From assembly GCF_014837245.1 (NCBI RefSeq), contig NZ_JACYFU010000003.1, positions 248,001-312,000 of the forward strand: 64,000 nucleotides of DNA, given 5' to 3'. A model generated the notes under the pieces. The model had not been told where the DNA came from and did not search any database. It worked only from the letters and a program-made list of their open reading frames with translations. Of the stretch, positions 1-8,520 are shown in pieces. Source of the DNA: Devosia oryzisoli (GTDB taxonomy: Bacteria > Pseudomonadota > Alphaproteobacteria > Rhizobiales > Devosiaceae). The translations under genes and the position numbers were made by a program. Position 1 is the stretch's first letter. The number at the start of each line of letters is the position of its first letter.

Positions 1-453
1 CCAGCCCAACTGGCGGAACAGCACATATTGCGGGATGAGCGTCACCTGATAGGGGAGCATCAGCGTCATCAGCATCAGTGCGAACCAGAACTTGCGGCCC
101 TTGAACTCCAGCCGGGCAAAGGCATAGGCGGCCAGAGAACAGGCCAGCACATTGCCCGCGACCGCCAGGAAGGCGATGATGAAGCTGTTCTTGAAGAACA
201 CCGAGAAGCTGGTGCGCAGTCCATTCCAGCCCCGGAAATAGGCGTCGATGCTCCACTCCGACGGCCAGATGCTCGCCGAGGTGAAGATCTCGGTTTCAGG
301 CCTGAACGATGCCGAGAGCATCCAGAGCAGCGGATAGAGCATCAGGATGGAGGCGGCGAGCAGGGCTACATGGCTCAACACCGAAACCAGGCGCTTGCGC
401 CAGAGCGGGGTTTCACCGGTCACGACGGTCATCTTCGCGGGCGCGTCAGTCAT
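1..453 (-). CDS. Carbohydrate ABC transporter permease (MalG type), partial
   Basis: Inner-membrane permease of a sugar importer, open at the left edge of the window, so only the N-terminal 151 residues are seen. Reading from the ATG at 453 gives a short cytosolic tail, a first membrane segment at about residues 27-47 (LLAASILMLYPLLWMLSASF), a periplasmic stretch with the family-typical FRP..EIF pattern, then further hydrophobic segments. The start overlaps the stop of the MalF-type gene (ATGACTGA at 453-446), so the two permeases are translationally coupled. The family pairs with a MalF subunit, an ATPase and a binding protein; the ATPase is not in the window and is expected beyond position 1 or elsewhere. 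Confidence 0.9.
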   Translation of the reverse strand, partial: MTDAPAKMTVVTGETPLWRKRLVSVLSHVALLAASILMLYPLLWMLSASFRPETEIFTSASIWPSEWSIDAYFRGWNGLRTSFSVFFKNSFIIAFLAVAGNVLACSLAAYAFARLEFKGRKFWFALMLMTLMLPYQVTLIPQYVLFRQLGW

Positions 454-1390
454 CGTAGTGCACCCAATACTTCGAGGTGAGGAAAGAGAAGGCGGTAAAG
501 AACGCCACCAGCGCCAGGAGCACCCAGGCCAGCGCGGATGCGTAACCCATGCGGAAGAAACCGAAGGCCTCCTGATAGAGGTAGAGGGTATAGAACAGGG
601 TGGAGTTGATGGGGTTACCCGTACCGCCCGAGATGATGAAGGCGGGGGTAAAGCTCTTAAAGGCCTCGATGGTCTGGATGATGGCGTTGAAGAAAACGAC
701 CGGCGTCAGAAGCGGGAGCGTGATTTTCCAGAACTGGCGCCACTTGCTGGCACCGTCCAGCGAGGCCGCCTCGTACATGTCCTGCGGGATCTGTCGAAGC
801 CCCGCCAGGAAGATGATCATGGGCGAACCGAACTGCCAGATCGATAGAATGATCAGCGTCCAGAGAGAATAGTTCGGGTTGGAAATCCAGCTTGGACCGA
901 CGATGCCAAAGAGCGCGAGCACCTTGTTGACGAGGCCGTCGCCAGCGAAGATTTGGCGCCAGAGGATGGCGATAGCCACGGACGCACCAAGCAGGCTCGG
1001 CAAGTAGAACAGGGCGCGGTAGAGCGGCAGTCCCTTCATGCCGCGATTGAGCAACAAGGCGACGCCCAGCGCGAACGCCAACTTGAGCGGCACAGAGAAA
1101 ATCACGAAGAACATCGTGACCCGCATCGAAGTGGAGAACTTCGGATCGGCGGTGAACATGCGGACATAGTTGGACGCGCCAACCCAGTCGGGCGACGTCA
1201 GCAGGTCGAAATCGGTGAAGCTCAGATAGAGCGAGGAGACCATCGGCCCGAGCGTCAGACCGAAAAAGCCGATCAGCCAGGGCAGCAGGAACATGTACCC
1301 GGCCCCGTTCTGCTGCCAGAATCGGGAAAAGGCCGATTGCTGCCGCGGCGCGGCGTCGATGCCTGTTGTTGTCTCGTGTGCGACGGCCAT
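446..1390 (-). CDS. Carbohydrate ABC transporter permease (MalF type)
   Basis: A 314-residue inner-membrane subunit that would form the translocation path of a binding-protein-dependent sugar importer together with the MalG-type partner downstream. About six hydrophobic segments are visible. The cytoplasmic EAA loop that docks on the ATPase is clear at residues 207-227 (YEAASLDGASKWRQFWKITL). Length is normal for the family. It lies 234 bases downstream of the binding-protein gene with a GC-rich hairpin between them, and overlaps the next permease by 8 bases. The substrate cannot be read from the sequence; the linked regulon suggests a sugar or sugar derivative. Confidence 0.92.
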   Translation of the reverse strand: MAVAHETTTGIDAAPRQQSAFSRFWQQNGAGYMFLLPWLIGFFGLTLGPMVSSLYLSFTDFDLLTSPDWVGASNYVRMFTADPKFSTSMRVTMFFVIFSVPLKLAFALGVALLLNRGMKGLPLYRALFYLPSLLGASVAIAILWRQIFAGDGLVNKVLALFGIVGPSWISNPNYSLWTLIILSIWQFGSPMIIFLAGLRQIPQDMYEAASLDGASKWRQFWKITLPLLTPVVFFNAIIQTIEAFKSFTPAFIISGGTGNPINSTLFYTLYLYQEAFGFFRMGYASALAWVLLALVAFFTAFSFLTSKYWVHYDD

Positions 1391-1586
1391 GCTTACCCCG
1401 CGCGCTCCAGAGTGGAAACCACTTGCTCAAAAGACGCCGGGCCGACCAGCCGCAAATCCGCCTGCTGCGCGAACGCCAAGCTCTGAGACGGCGCCACAAA
1501 GGCAGTCGGGGCAGGGCCGGAAAGGGGAAACTGGCGACAGGAAGGGGACATGGTCACAACGCGTTTGGGACTATCGGGATGAGAAG

Positions 1587-1616
1587 AGGCCGCGCGCCCG
1601 AGAGAACGCGCGGCCT
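1587..1616 (-). terminator. Hairpin between binding-protein and permease genes
   Basis: Perfect 10-bp stem AGGCCGCGCG (1587-1596) and CGCGCGGCCT (1607-1616) with a 10-base loop, just after the stop of the binding-protein gene on the minus strand. There is no U-run. Such intercistronic hairpins often protect the upstream message or partly terminate, giving more binding protein than permease; that role is inferred here. Confidence 0.5.
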
Positions 1617-1624
1617 CAAAGGGG

Positions 1625-2917
1625 CTAGGAAGCAGCGCGCGAAAGGATCGCGCTCGCGCCTTCCACCAGTTCCTTGCCAGCTTGCTCGGCGGTCTTGGCA
1701 CCAAAGCCGACTTCCTGGCCGAGAGTGCGGATCAGCGAGGAATCCACTTCACCGGCAGCGGCCGGCGGCGGGGGCGGCAGCGGGCCAAGCAGGTCGCCCA
1801 GGTTCGCGACGAAGTTAAGCGCGATCTGGTTCGGGCCATCGAGGGTGGGAGAAACGACGTCGCGGGTGGCCGGCAGACAGGGGATGCCTCGCTCGACGCC
1901 AAGCACCTTGGCCGCTTCCGGGTCGGAGACGAAGAAGTCGACGAAAGACGCCGCAGCTTCCTTGTCGGCCGCGGTGTTGCCGACCGAGAAGAACATCGAC
2001 GGCTTGCGGTAGTGCCCACCGCCAACACCTTCGGCAATACGCGGGTAGCCAACCATGTCGAGCTTGTCCGGCACAAGGCCCTGGAATGCGACGAGCTGGT
2101 TCGAGTTCGAGGGCATGAGGGCAGCCTTGCCGGTCACCAGCATGGTGGTTTCCAGCGGGCCAGTATCGAGCGCCTGGTTGTCCGGCGTGACGCAAACCTT
2201 GGCCTCGCGCAGCTTGCTCCAGAGCTGGTACCACTCCACCGCATCCTGCTCGTCAAAGCCGAGTTTGCCCTCGGCCGTGTAGAGCGCTTTGCCACGCTGG
2301 CGCAGCCAGTTGTCAAGCATGGGCTCGGAGTAGGACCCATCGGCGATGGCCCGCATCCCGCCCCGGATATTGGCGGAGTTGAAGGCCTCGCCGATTTCCA
2401 TCAAATCGTCGTAGGTCCAGGCATTGGTCGGCAGCTCGATACCAGCTTCTTCGAAGGCACCGGTATTGACCAGCGTCGCCACCGAGTTGGCGCCCAGGGA
2501 AATGCCGTAGAGCTTGCCGTCGACCTTGCCGCCTTCGAGCTGGTCTGCATCAAAGCCGGCTTCGGCCAACTTGGCGCCGAGATCATCGATGGGGGCAATC
2601 GCGTTGCGCTTGGCGTATTCGACAATATAGCGATAGTCCATCTGGATGACGTCGGGGGCGTTGCCACCGGCGGTCTGCGTAGCCAGCTTGGGCCAATAGT
2701 CGTTCCAGGCGAGGAACTCGGCCTCGATATCGTTGCCCTTGGCCGCGGTGAACATGTCCGCCACCTTGTAGGTGCGGTCGGCGCGATCCTGGCCACCCCA
2801 GAAGATGAGGCGCAGACTTGAAGCCTGTGCCCATGCCGGGCTAACGCCAGCTGCGCCTGCAGCAAGAAGCGCGGAAGATCCCATCAGGAACTGACGGCGA
2901 TCGAGCTTGATAGTCAT
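1625..2917 (-). CDS. ABC transporter sugar-binding protein, Tat-exported
   Basis: Periplasmic family-1 solute-binding protein of 430 residues that would deliver substrate to the two permeases downstream. The start at 2917 is chosen because GGGAGGAAA lies just upstream and it places a twin-arginine signal at the very N-terminus (DRRQFLMGSSALLAAGAA, then AWA-QA as a likely cleavage site near residue 30); a longer reading from 2950 has no such support. The mature part shows the lobes typical of this fold, including RLIFWGGQDRADR and a WNDYWPKLATQTAGGNAPDV stretch. A proline-rich PLPPPPPAAAGE segment near the C-terminus is a flexible loop. Two operator-like palindromes lie in its upstream region. 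Confidence 0.93.
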   Translation of the reverse strand: MTIKLDRRQFLMGSSALLAAGAAGVSPAWAQASSLRLIFWGGQDRADRTYKVADMFTAAKGNDIEAEFLAWNDYWPKLATQTAGGNAPDVIQMDYRYIVEYAKRNAIAPIDDLGAKLAEAGFDADQLEGGKVDGKLYGISLGANSVATLVNTGAFEEAGIELPTNAWTYDDLMEIGEAFNSANIRGGMRAIADGSYSEPMLDNWLRQRGKALYTAEGKLGFDEQDAVEWYQLWSKLREAKVCVTPDNQALDTGPLETTMLVTGKAALMPSNSNQLVAFQGLVPDKLDMVGYPRIAEGVGGGHYRKPSMFFSVGNTAADKEAAASFVDFFVSDPEAAKVLGVERGIPCLPATRDVVSPTLDGPNQIALNFVANLGDLLGPLPPPPPAAAGEVDSSLIRTLGQEVGFGAKTAEQAGKELVEGASAILSRAAS

Positions 2918-2988
2918 TATTTTCCTCCCAGGAACTGCCCGATGGTGCATCGGGAAAGCTGTGTTGGCAGTGGCCTCCCTGCCACTAA

Positions 2989-3004
2989 GTCACCAACTGG
3001 TTAC
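2989..3004. promoter_or_regulatory. Operator-like palindrome, copy 1 (ABC operon)
   Basis: GTCACCAACTGGTTAC, 6 of 8 positions symmetric, 72 bases upstream of the binding-protein start. It matches three other sites in the window at 3084, 12249 and 13171. The ACCA-NN-TGGT core resembles sites bound by TetR-family RutR (TTGACCANNTGGTCAA), and a TetR gene lies at 13289. Regulator assignment is inference. Confidence 0.55.
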
Positions 3005-3083
3005 AAAGTTATGCGGTCCGGCGATCCTGTCAATCGTCGTTTCAAACACGTTTGCCAGAGGGGCCATCTCCGAACCATCGCAA

Positions 3084-3099
3084 ATAACCAGCCGGTTAC
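3084..3099. promoter_or_regulatory. Operator-like palindrome, copy 2 (ABC operon)
   Basis: ATAACCAGCCGGTTAC, 6 of 8 positions symmetric, 95 bases (nine helical turns) centre to centre from copy 1. The spacing would place both sites on the same DNA face, which fits cooperative binding or looping; this is inference from distance alone. Confidence 0.55.
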
Positions 3100-3229
3100 G
3101 CCATACCACGTCAGCCGCAGACGGGGCAATGCACTTGTATGGAAGATTGATTCCACGGCGGACCGCCCGGCTGCGGCTGCCACAGTGGCGCAAAAGCTGA
3201 CGCTGGAAAACTACGAAACTCCTGCGTTA

Positions 3230-3248
3230 CTATAGATGGCATCTATAG
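3230..3248. promoter_or_regulatory. Perfect inverted repeat at the LysR gene start
   Basis: CTATAGATG-G-CATCTATAG, two perfect 9-bp arms around one base, ending inside the Shine-Dalgarno AGGAGG (3247-3252) of the LysR gene at 3258. It contains the T-N11-A geometry of LysR sites (T3233, A3245), so autorepression is likely. In RNA the arms could also pair and mask the ribosome binding site. Confidence 0.55.
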
Positions 3249-3257
3249 GAGGCCCGA

Positions 3258-4178
3258 ATGGACAAGTTACTGACGCAGTTTCTCGCGGTCGCCGATGCAG
3301 GAACGCTGAGTGGTGCCGCGACGGCGCTCTTCATCACGCAGCCGACACTGACCTTCAACATGCGCAAGCTGGAGCAGACAATCGGTGCGCCGCTGTTCGA
3401 GCGCTCGTCGCGCGGCGTGCGGCTGACCCGCTATGGAGAGACGCTCTACGAAAACGCCCGCCTCATGCAACGACTCTATGACAACACCCTAACCGCGATC
3501 GGCGACCAGCAAAGAGGCATAGACAAGGGCCTCTCCATCGGCACCGGCTATTCTTGGTGGACAATGTTCCTCAAGGACATGGTAATCGCCTATCAGGCGG
3601 AATTTCCTCGTGCTCCTGTTCAGGTCAGTTTGGGCAACCAGCTGCGACTGATGGACCAGTTGCTGTCGGGCGACATCTCGATGTTCCTGGCCCATCAGAT
3701 CGATGCCTTGAGTTCCGCCATAGGCGTCGACTTCGTCCCCCTGACGCGGGTCTACAATGCCTTCTTCGTGCGCGAAGGCCACCCGATCAGCGGCGAGCCG
3801 CGGCATCAGAGCGAGGTAGAAGCATTTCCCATCGTCATCTCCTCACTGGCCGAGAGTCGGCATGAGCGCTTCTTCGACCCCTCCCGCCGGCGTGCGCGCG
3901 TGGAGACGGTCTTCGACCGCGCAACCTATCTGTTCCGCTCCAACTCGCTGGCCGCGTGCATCGATTACACGCTGGCCACGGATGCGGTGCTGGTCCATAC
4001 CCACGTCATGCGTAACGAATTCGAGCGCCGCGGTCTCGTGGAGATCGAACAACTCGATGACCCACGGCGAGCCGTCACCGGGATCTATGTCCTGCAGGAG
4101 CGGCGAGGGGAACCGCGGGTCGAGGAACTGATCGAGCGCATAGCGGCGGCGGCCCACGCTGTGCTACCGCCGCTGTGA
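3258..4178 (+). CDS. LysR-family transcriptional regulator
   Basis: A 306-residue regulator of standard length. Residues 1-60 form the LysR winged helix-turn-helix (FLAVADAGTLSGAATALFIT, then QPTLTFNMRKLEQTIGAPLF), followed by a linker helix and a periplasmic-binding-protein-like effector domain from about residue 90. An AGGAGG ribosome site sits 5 bases before the ATG. It is divergent from the ABC operon and 48 bases ahead of the FAD/Fe-S dehydrogenase, so either or both could be its targets. A perfect inverted repeat over its own start suggests autoregulation. The effector is unknown. Confidence 0.92.
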   Translation: MDKLLTQFLAVADAGTLSGAATALFITQPTLTFNMRKLEQTIGAPLFERSSRGVRLTRYGETLYENARLMQRLYDNTLTAIGDQQRGIDKGLSIGTGYSWWTMFLKDMVIAYQAEFPRAPVQVSLGNQLRLMDQLLSGDISMFLAHQIDALSSAIGVDFVPLTRVYNAFFVREGHPISGEPRHQSEVEAFPIVISSLAESRHERFFDPSRRRARVETVFDRATYLFRSNSLAACIDYTLATDAVLVHTHVMRNEFERRGLVEIEQLDDPRRAVTGIYVLQERRGEPRVEELIERIAAAAHAVLPPL

Positions 4179-4204
4179 ACGAGAACACGCTTCCGCTGCG
4201 CCCG

Positions 4205-4218
4205 ACTAACATGTTAGT
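4205..4218. promoter_or_regulatory. Perfect 14-bp palindrome before the dehydrogenase gene
   Basis: ACTAACATGTTAGT, fully symmetric, 8 bases before the ATG at 4227. It has no T-run and no loop, so an operator is more likely than a terminator for the LysR gene. It does not resemble the TNACCANNTGGTTA sites. The cognate regulator is not evident. Confidence 0.45.
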
Positions 4219-4226
4219 GAAAGTCC

Positions 4227-7145
4227 ATGCAGCACGCCGTCTCCTTCTCGACCCAGCCCCGAGCGGCCACCAGTGACCGGCAAGCTGCCGGCGAGCGTGT
4301 GGCCAAGCGCCTCCGAGGCGCCATATCGGGCGCCGTTCACACTGACCCGTTGATGACCTATGCCTGGAGCGGCGACGCCAGTTCCTATCGGCTGATCCCG
4401 GCGGTCGTCGTGTTCATCAACAGCGAGGACGAGGTTCGCGCTGTGATGCAGGCGGCGCGCGCCGAAAGGCTGCCGCTTACTTTTCGTGCCGCCGGAACGT
4501 CTCTTTCCGGGCAAGCCGTCACCGATGGGGTGCTGGCGGTGCTTGGCGACGGCTGGCGCAAGCTCTCGGTTCATTCCGGCGCCGACCAAGTGACGCTGGG
4601 GCCTGCCGTCATCGTGGCGGAGGCCAACAGGGCGCTAAAGCCCTTCAACCGCAAGATCGGGCCGGATCCCGCCAGCCAGGCCACCTGCAAGATCGGCGGC
4701 GTGGTCAACAACAACTCGTCAGGCATGTGCTGTGGGGTCGCGCAGAACACGTACCACACCATGGCGCGCCTAAGGATCGTGCTGACCGACGGGACGACGC
4801 TGGACTCCGGCGATCCCGCCAGTTGCGAGGGTTTCCGCCGCAGTCACGCTCCGATGCTGGATGCCTTGCACCGGCTGCATCACGACGTCATGGCCGATGA
4901 CGAGCTTGTGGCTCTCATCCGGCACAAGTATCGCATCAAGAATACGGTGGGATATTCGCTTAACGCACTGGTCGATTTTCACGACCCGCTGGACATTCTC
5001 ACCCACCTGATGGTCGGGTCGGAAGGGACGCTCGGCTTCGTTTCCGAAGTCACCTACAACACCGTTCCGGAGCACCCGTTCAAGTCCACCGCTTTAGTGC
5101 CCTTCCCCGACCCGCAGTCGGCCGGCCGCGCCATTATCGAGATGGCGAATGGTGGGGTGCAGGTGACGACTGGCGTCACGGCCGCGGAATATATCGAGCG
5201 GCGCGCCCTGGCGACTGTGGAGCATCTCCCGCCAATGGCCCCGCTCCTGCCCTGGCTCACGGAAAACTCGCCCGCTGTCCTGATCGACGTCACCGCTCCC
5301 GATGCGGCAACGCTCGAGGCGGAGGTGACCAAGGCCGAGGGGTTGCTGCGCCGGCACGGCGCTACGCATGTCGACTTTTCCACCGACGAACACCGCAGCC
5401 ACGCGCTGTGGGACATCCGCAAGGGGTTTTTCGCCTCAGCAGGCGCCGCACGTCCTAAAGGCAGCATCATGCTGACCGAAGATGTTGCGGCGCCGATCGA
5501 GAGGCTGGCTGAATTCGTCGTCGACTTGCGCGCCATGCTGGACGATCACGGCTATGCCGACGCCGTGATCTTCGGCCACGCCCTCGCGGGCAATCTCCAC
5601 TTTCAGATGGGCGACGATTTCTCCCACCCGGATTCCGCTGCCAAGTTTGACGCATTCTCCAGGGCCCTGTCAGACCTTGTCTCGGTCCGATACGGGGGCT
5701 CCCTCAAGGCTGAACACGGCACTGGCCGAGCCATTGCGCCCTTCGTCGAGACCGAGTGGGGCCGCAAGGCCTACGAGATCATGCATCGGATCAAGGCGAT
5801 CTTCGATCCGGAGCGCCTGCTCAACCCCGACGTTCTCCTCAATGAGGACAAAAGCGTTCATATCCAAAATCTAAAGCTGATGCCGCTGGCCGACGAGTTG
5901 GTCGACCTTTGCATAGAGTGCGGGTTTTGCGAGCCGGCCTGTCCGAGCCACCACATGACCCTTACGCCGCGCCAGCGCATCGCCGTGACGCGTGAGCGAG
6001 CCAGGCTCGAGCAGACGGGGGAGGACCCGGTGCTTCTCGCGCGGTTGAATGCAGACTTCCAGTATGCAGGCCTCGACACATGCGCGGCCTGCAATCTGTG
6101 CTCGCTTCGGTGCCCCGTCGGGATCGAGACGGGAACCATGATCATGGGCGAGCGCGCCAGACGGCGCAGCGGCATGGCAAATGCCATAGCACAGTTCGCC
6201 GCAGATCATCGACATGGCATCGAAACGGCGATGCGCGGCGGCCTTGCCGTTGCCGATGCGGCGCGGACCCTCGTGCCTCCTCCAGTAGTTGAAGCGGTCA
6301 CGGAACATGCCCGCCGGCTGACAGGCAAGCATGTGCCGCGGATCGCCCGTACGCTGCACCGTGGCCCGGGTGCGCCCAAGGCCCTGGAAAATCGGCAGGA
6401 CCCGCGCCGGACTGGGTTTCCCGTGCCGATAACACAGGCGGGCCGGCCCTCAGTCGTCTATTTTTCTGCCTGCCCCAGCCGCATGTTCGGGGCACCGGCC
6501 ACGGAGCAGGCGCTGCTGCCAACCCCGGAGGCAATGGTCACGCTTCTTGAACGGGCAGGGTTCGATGTCATCGTGCCCGACCACCTCACTGGCCAATGCT
6601 GCGGCCAGCCCTTCCAGTCAAAGGGTTTCCCTGAACAGGCCATCGAGGTGGGGCGCTCGCTCAACAAGACATTGTCGGAGACTTCGGACGCCGGTCGGCT
6701 GCCGGTCGTGACCGATGCTTCGACCTGCGCCAAGCACCTTCGGGCGTTTCCGGGTGATGCGACGGTCGCCGATTCGGCAGAGTTCCTGCTCGCACATGTG
6801 CTCCCGCGTCTTGTGGTAACCAACCGCTTGCCGGTCGTCGCCGTGCATCACAACTGTTCAGCACAGCGCCTTGCAGAGCAGCCGACGACGGAGGCCCTTG
6901 CTGCCGCCTGTGCCGAGCGCGTGGCTGTCCTATCTTCGGTAACCTGCTGCGGTTATGCCGGCGACAAAGGGCTGTTTGTGCCCGAGCTCAATGCCCACGC
7001 TACACGCCGGGTGAAAGACGACATTCCGGAGGGTTGCACCTTGGGTGTGTCGACGGTATCGACCTGCGCCAGCGGCCTTAGCGAACACGCCGGCATTCCC
7101 TTTGTCAGCCTTCCGAGCCTTCTCGAATGGGCCAGCCGCCCCTGA
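4227..7145 (+). CDS. FAD/Fe-S D-2-hydroxyacid dehydrogenase (YdiJ/D-lactate DH type)
   Basis: A 972-residue fusion that oxidises a D-2-hydroxyacid (D-lactate or D-2-hydroxyglutarate in known relatives) and passes electrons through Fe-S clusters to the quinone pool. Order of domains: PCMH-type FAD binding (about 45-270, with FRAAGTSLSGQ and KIGGVVNNNSSGM), FAD-oxidase C-terminal domain to about 540, a 4Fe-4S region (CIECGFCEPACP near 561, CAACNLCSLRCP near 618), and two CCG-type cysteine motifs (CCGQPF near 790, CCGYAG near 907). All key cysteines are present. Length and layout match the YdiJ family. It follows a LysR gene by 48 bases; a palindrome lies just before its start. The true substrate is not readable. 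Confidence 0.88.
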   Translation: MQHAVSFSTQPRAATSDRQAAGERVAKRLRGAISGAVHTDPLMTYAWSGDASSYRLIPAVVVFINSEDEVRAVMQAARAERLPLTFRAAGTSLSGQAVTDGVLAVLGDGWRKLSVHSGADQVTLGPAVIVAEANRALKPFNRKIGPDPASQATCKIGGVVNNNSSGMCCGVAQNTYHTMARLRIVLTDGTTLDSGDPASCEGFRRSHAPMLDALHRLHHDVMADDELVALIRHKYRIKNTVGYSLNALVDFHDPLDILTHLMVGSEGTLGFVSEVTYNTVPEHPFKSTALVPFPDPQSAGRAIIEMANGGVQVTTGVTAAEYIERRALATVEHLPPMAPLLPWLTENSPAVLIDVTAPDAATLEAEVTKAEGLLRRHGATHVDFSTDEHRSHALWDIRKGFFASAGAARPKGSIMLTEDVAAPIERLAEFVVDLRAMLDDHGYADAVIFGHALAGNLHFQMGDDFSHPDSAAKFDAFSRALSDLVSVRYGGSLKAEHGTGRAIAPFVETEWGRKAYEIMHRIKAIFDPERLLNPDVLLNEDKSVHIQNLKLMPLADELVDLCIECGFCEPACPSHHMTLTPRQRIAVTRERARLEQTGEDPVLLARLNADFQYAGLDTCAACNLCSLRCPVGIETGTMIMGERARRRSGMANAIAQFAADHRHGIETAMRGGLAVADAARTLVPPPVVEAVTEHARRLTGKHVPRIARTLHRGPGAPKALENRQDPRRTGFPVPITQAGRPSVVYFSACPSRMFGAPATEQALLPTPEAMVTLLERAGFDVIVPDHLTGQCCGQPFQSKGFPEQAIEVGRSLNKTLSETSDAGRLPVVTDASTCAKHLRAFPGDATVADSAEFLLAHVLPRLVVTNRLPVVAVHHNCSAQRLAEQPTTEALAAACAERVAVLSSVTCCGYAGDKGLFVPELNAHATRRVKDDIPEGCTLGVSTVSTCASGLSEHAGIPFVSLPSLLEWASRP

Positions 7146-7213
7146 GCTGCCCAAGCTTGCCAAGGTGAGCCGGGGCGTATAGTCGCGGCCGCAGGTCGGC
7201 GGGGAAAACGACG

Positions 7214-8395
7214 ATGCAGACAATCACCATCGAAGGCCTTGGCCGCAAAGGCGAAGGCGTTGCGCATGTCGATGGGCAAGCCGTCTTCGTTCCCCTTGCC
7301 TTGCCGGGCGAGCAGGTATCTCTGGGCGAAGGTGTTGGCGATACGTGCGTGGTGGACCCATCACCTGATCGCGTGACGCCGCTCTGCCCCTATTTCGGCC
7401 AGTGTGGTGGCTGCCAGTTGCAGCACATGGGGCCGAACATCTACCGACGGTTCAAGACCGACCTCGTTGAAAGGCCGCTGCAGCAGGTCGGCATTGACGC
7501 AAGAGTGGAGCGGTTCATTGACGCCAGTGACTCAGGCCGGCGCCGCGCAACCCTCCATGCCCGCAACAATATGGCCGGCTATATGCGCGCCCGAAGCCAT
7601 GACCTGCTCGATATCGGTCGCTGTCCCATCCTGGTGCCGGCACTGGCCCAGGCGCCTGAGATCGCCCGCGCCATCGGCACGGAAGTCGGCGCCTGCGACG
7701 CCAGCTTCACGGCCAGCGATACCGGTATCGATGTGGAATTGCGAAACATCCAAAAAGGAGCGCGGCCGGATCGGCTTGTCCCGCTCGCGAACCGGTTCGG
7801 CCTAGCGCGGCTCTCCTATGGCCGCGAGATGCTGCTGCTCCGCCAGCAGCCCCGGGTGCGTATGGGCAAGGCCGAAGTGAACCTGCCCATGGGCAGCTTT
7901 CTTCAAGCCACAGCAGAAGCAGAAGAGGCGCTAGCGCGCTACGTACTCGAGAGTGTGGGCAAGGCCAGAAGTGTGGCCGACCTTTTCTGTGGCGTCGGGC
8001 CCTTCGCTCTGCGCTTGGCCGAGCGCGCCAAGGTCTATGCCGCCGACGCTGACAAGCCCGCTATCGCGGCTCTGGACGACGCCGTGCGCCACACGAAAGG
8101 ATTGAAGGCTGTGACGGCGCAGGCGCGCGACCTGTTCCGAGACCCGTTGACCCGGTTCGAACTGGGGTACGACTGCGTCGTGCTCGACCCGCCGCGCGCC
8201 GGCGCGGCCGCGCAGGTCAAGGAGATCGCGGCCTCCAAAGTGGGCCACGTCGTGATGATCGCCTGTGACCCCGGCACCTTCGCGCGAGATGCTGCGAGCC
8301 TTGTTCAGGCAGGGTTCATGCTGGAAGGCCTAGTGGCTGTGGATCAGTTCGCGTGGTCGGCGCACATCGAAGTTGCCGCCACGTTTCGCCGCTGA
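7214..8395 (+). CDS. SAM-dependent RNA m5U methyltransferase (TrmA/RlmCD family)
   Basis: A 393-residue class I methyltransferase predicted to make 5-methyluridine in tRNA or 23S rRNA. An N-terminal TRAM-like region (about 1-50) is followed by a cysteine cluster CPYFGQCGGCQ near residue 57 that would hold a 4Fe-4S centre. The SAM-binding motif VADLFCGVGPFALRLA lies near residue 255, DPPRAGA near 318, and the catalytic cysteine in IACDPGTFARD near 350. Which uridine it modifies cannot be decided. Length is near the lower end for the family, as is common in alphaproteobacteria. No operon with its neighbours is evident. Confidence 0.88.
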   Translation: MQTITIEGLGRKGEGVAHVDGQAVFVPLALPGEQVSLGEGVGDTCVVDPSPDRVTPLCPYFGQCGGCQLQHMGPNIYRRFKTDLVERPLQQVGIDARVERFIDASDSGRRRATLHARNNMAGYMRARSHDLLDIGRCPILVPALAQAPEIARAIGTEVGACDASFTASDTGIDVELRNIQKGARPDRLVPLANRFGLARLSYGREMLLLRQQPRVRMGKAEVNLPMGSFLQATAEAEEALARYVLESVGKARSVADLFCGVGPFALRLAERAKVYAADADKPAIAALDDAVRHTKGLKAVTAQARDLFRDPLTRFELGYDCVVLDPPRAGAAAQVKEIAASKVGHVVMIACDPGTFARDAASLVQAGFMLEGLVAVDQFAWSAHIEVAATFRR

Positions 8396-8520
8396 TTGGC
8401 CTGATCACGTTTGTTCCGGGCCTGCAACTGACCGCATTGCGCCACGTTTTGAGGTCATACCAACGAACCCAAAGATCGCACGGCCCCTATGCCGGGCGGA
8501 ACCTTTCGCGGAGAATAATC

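Larger units (their letters stand above)
2918..3257. other. Divergent intergenic region, 340 bases, no gene
   Basis: The only gap above 300 bases. It separates the ABC operon (leftward) from the LysR gene (rightward) and must hold both promoters. I see no convincing open frame in it. It contains two copies of the TNACCANNTGGTTA-type palindrome and a perfect 9-bp inverted repeat directly before the LysR ribosome binding site, each listed separately. Confidence 0.7.

Noticed and set aside
1682-2821. 379-codon plus-strand frame over the binding-protein gene
   Set aside because: It is the complement of a Tat-signal-bearing binding protein and lacks a ribosome site or domain.
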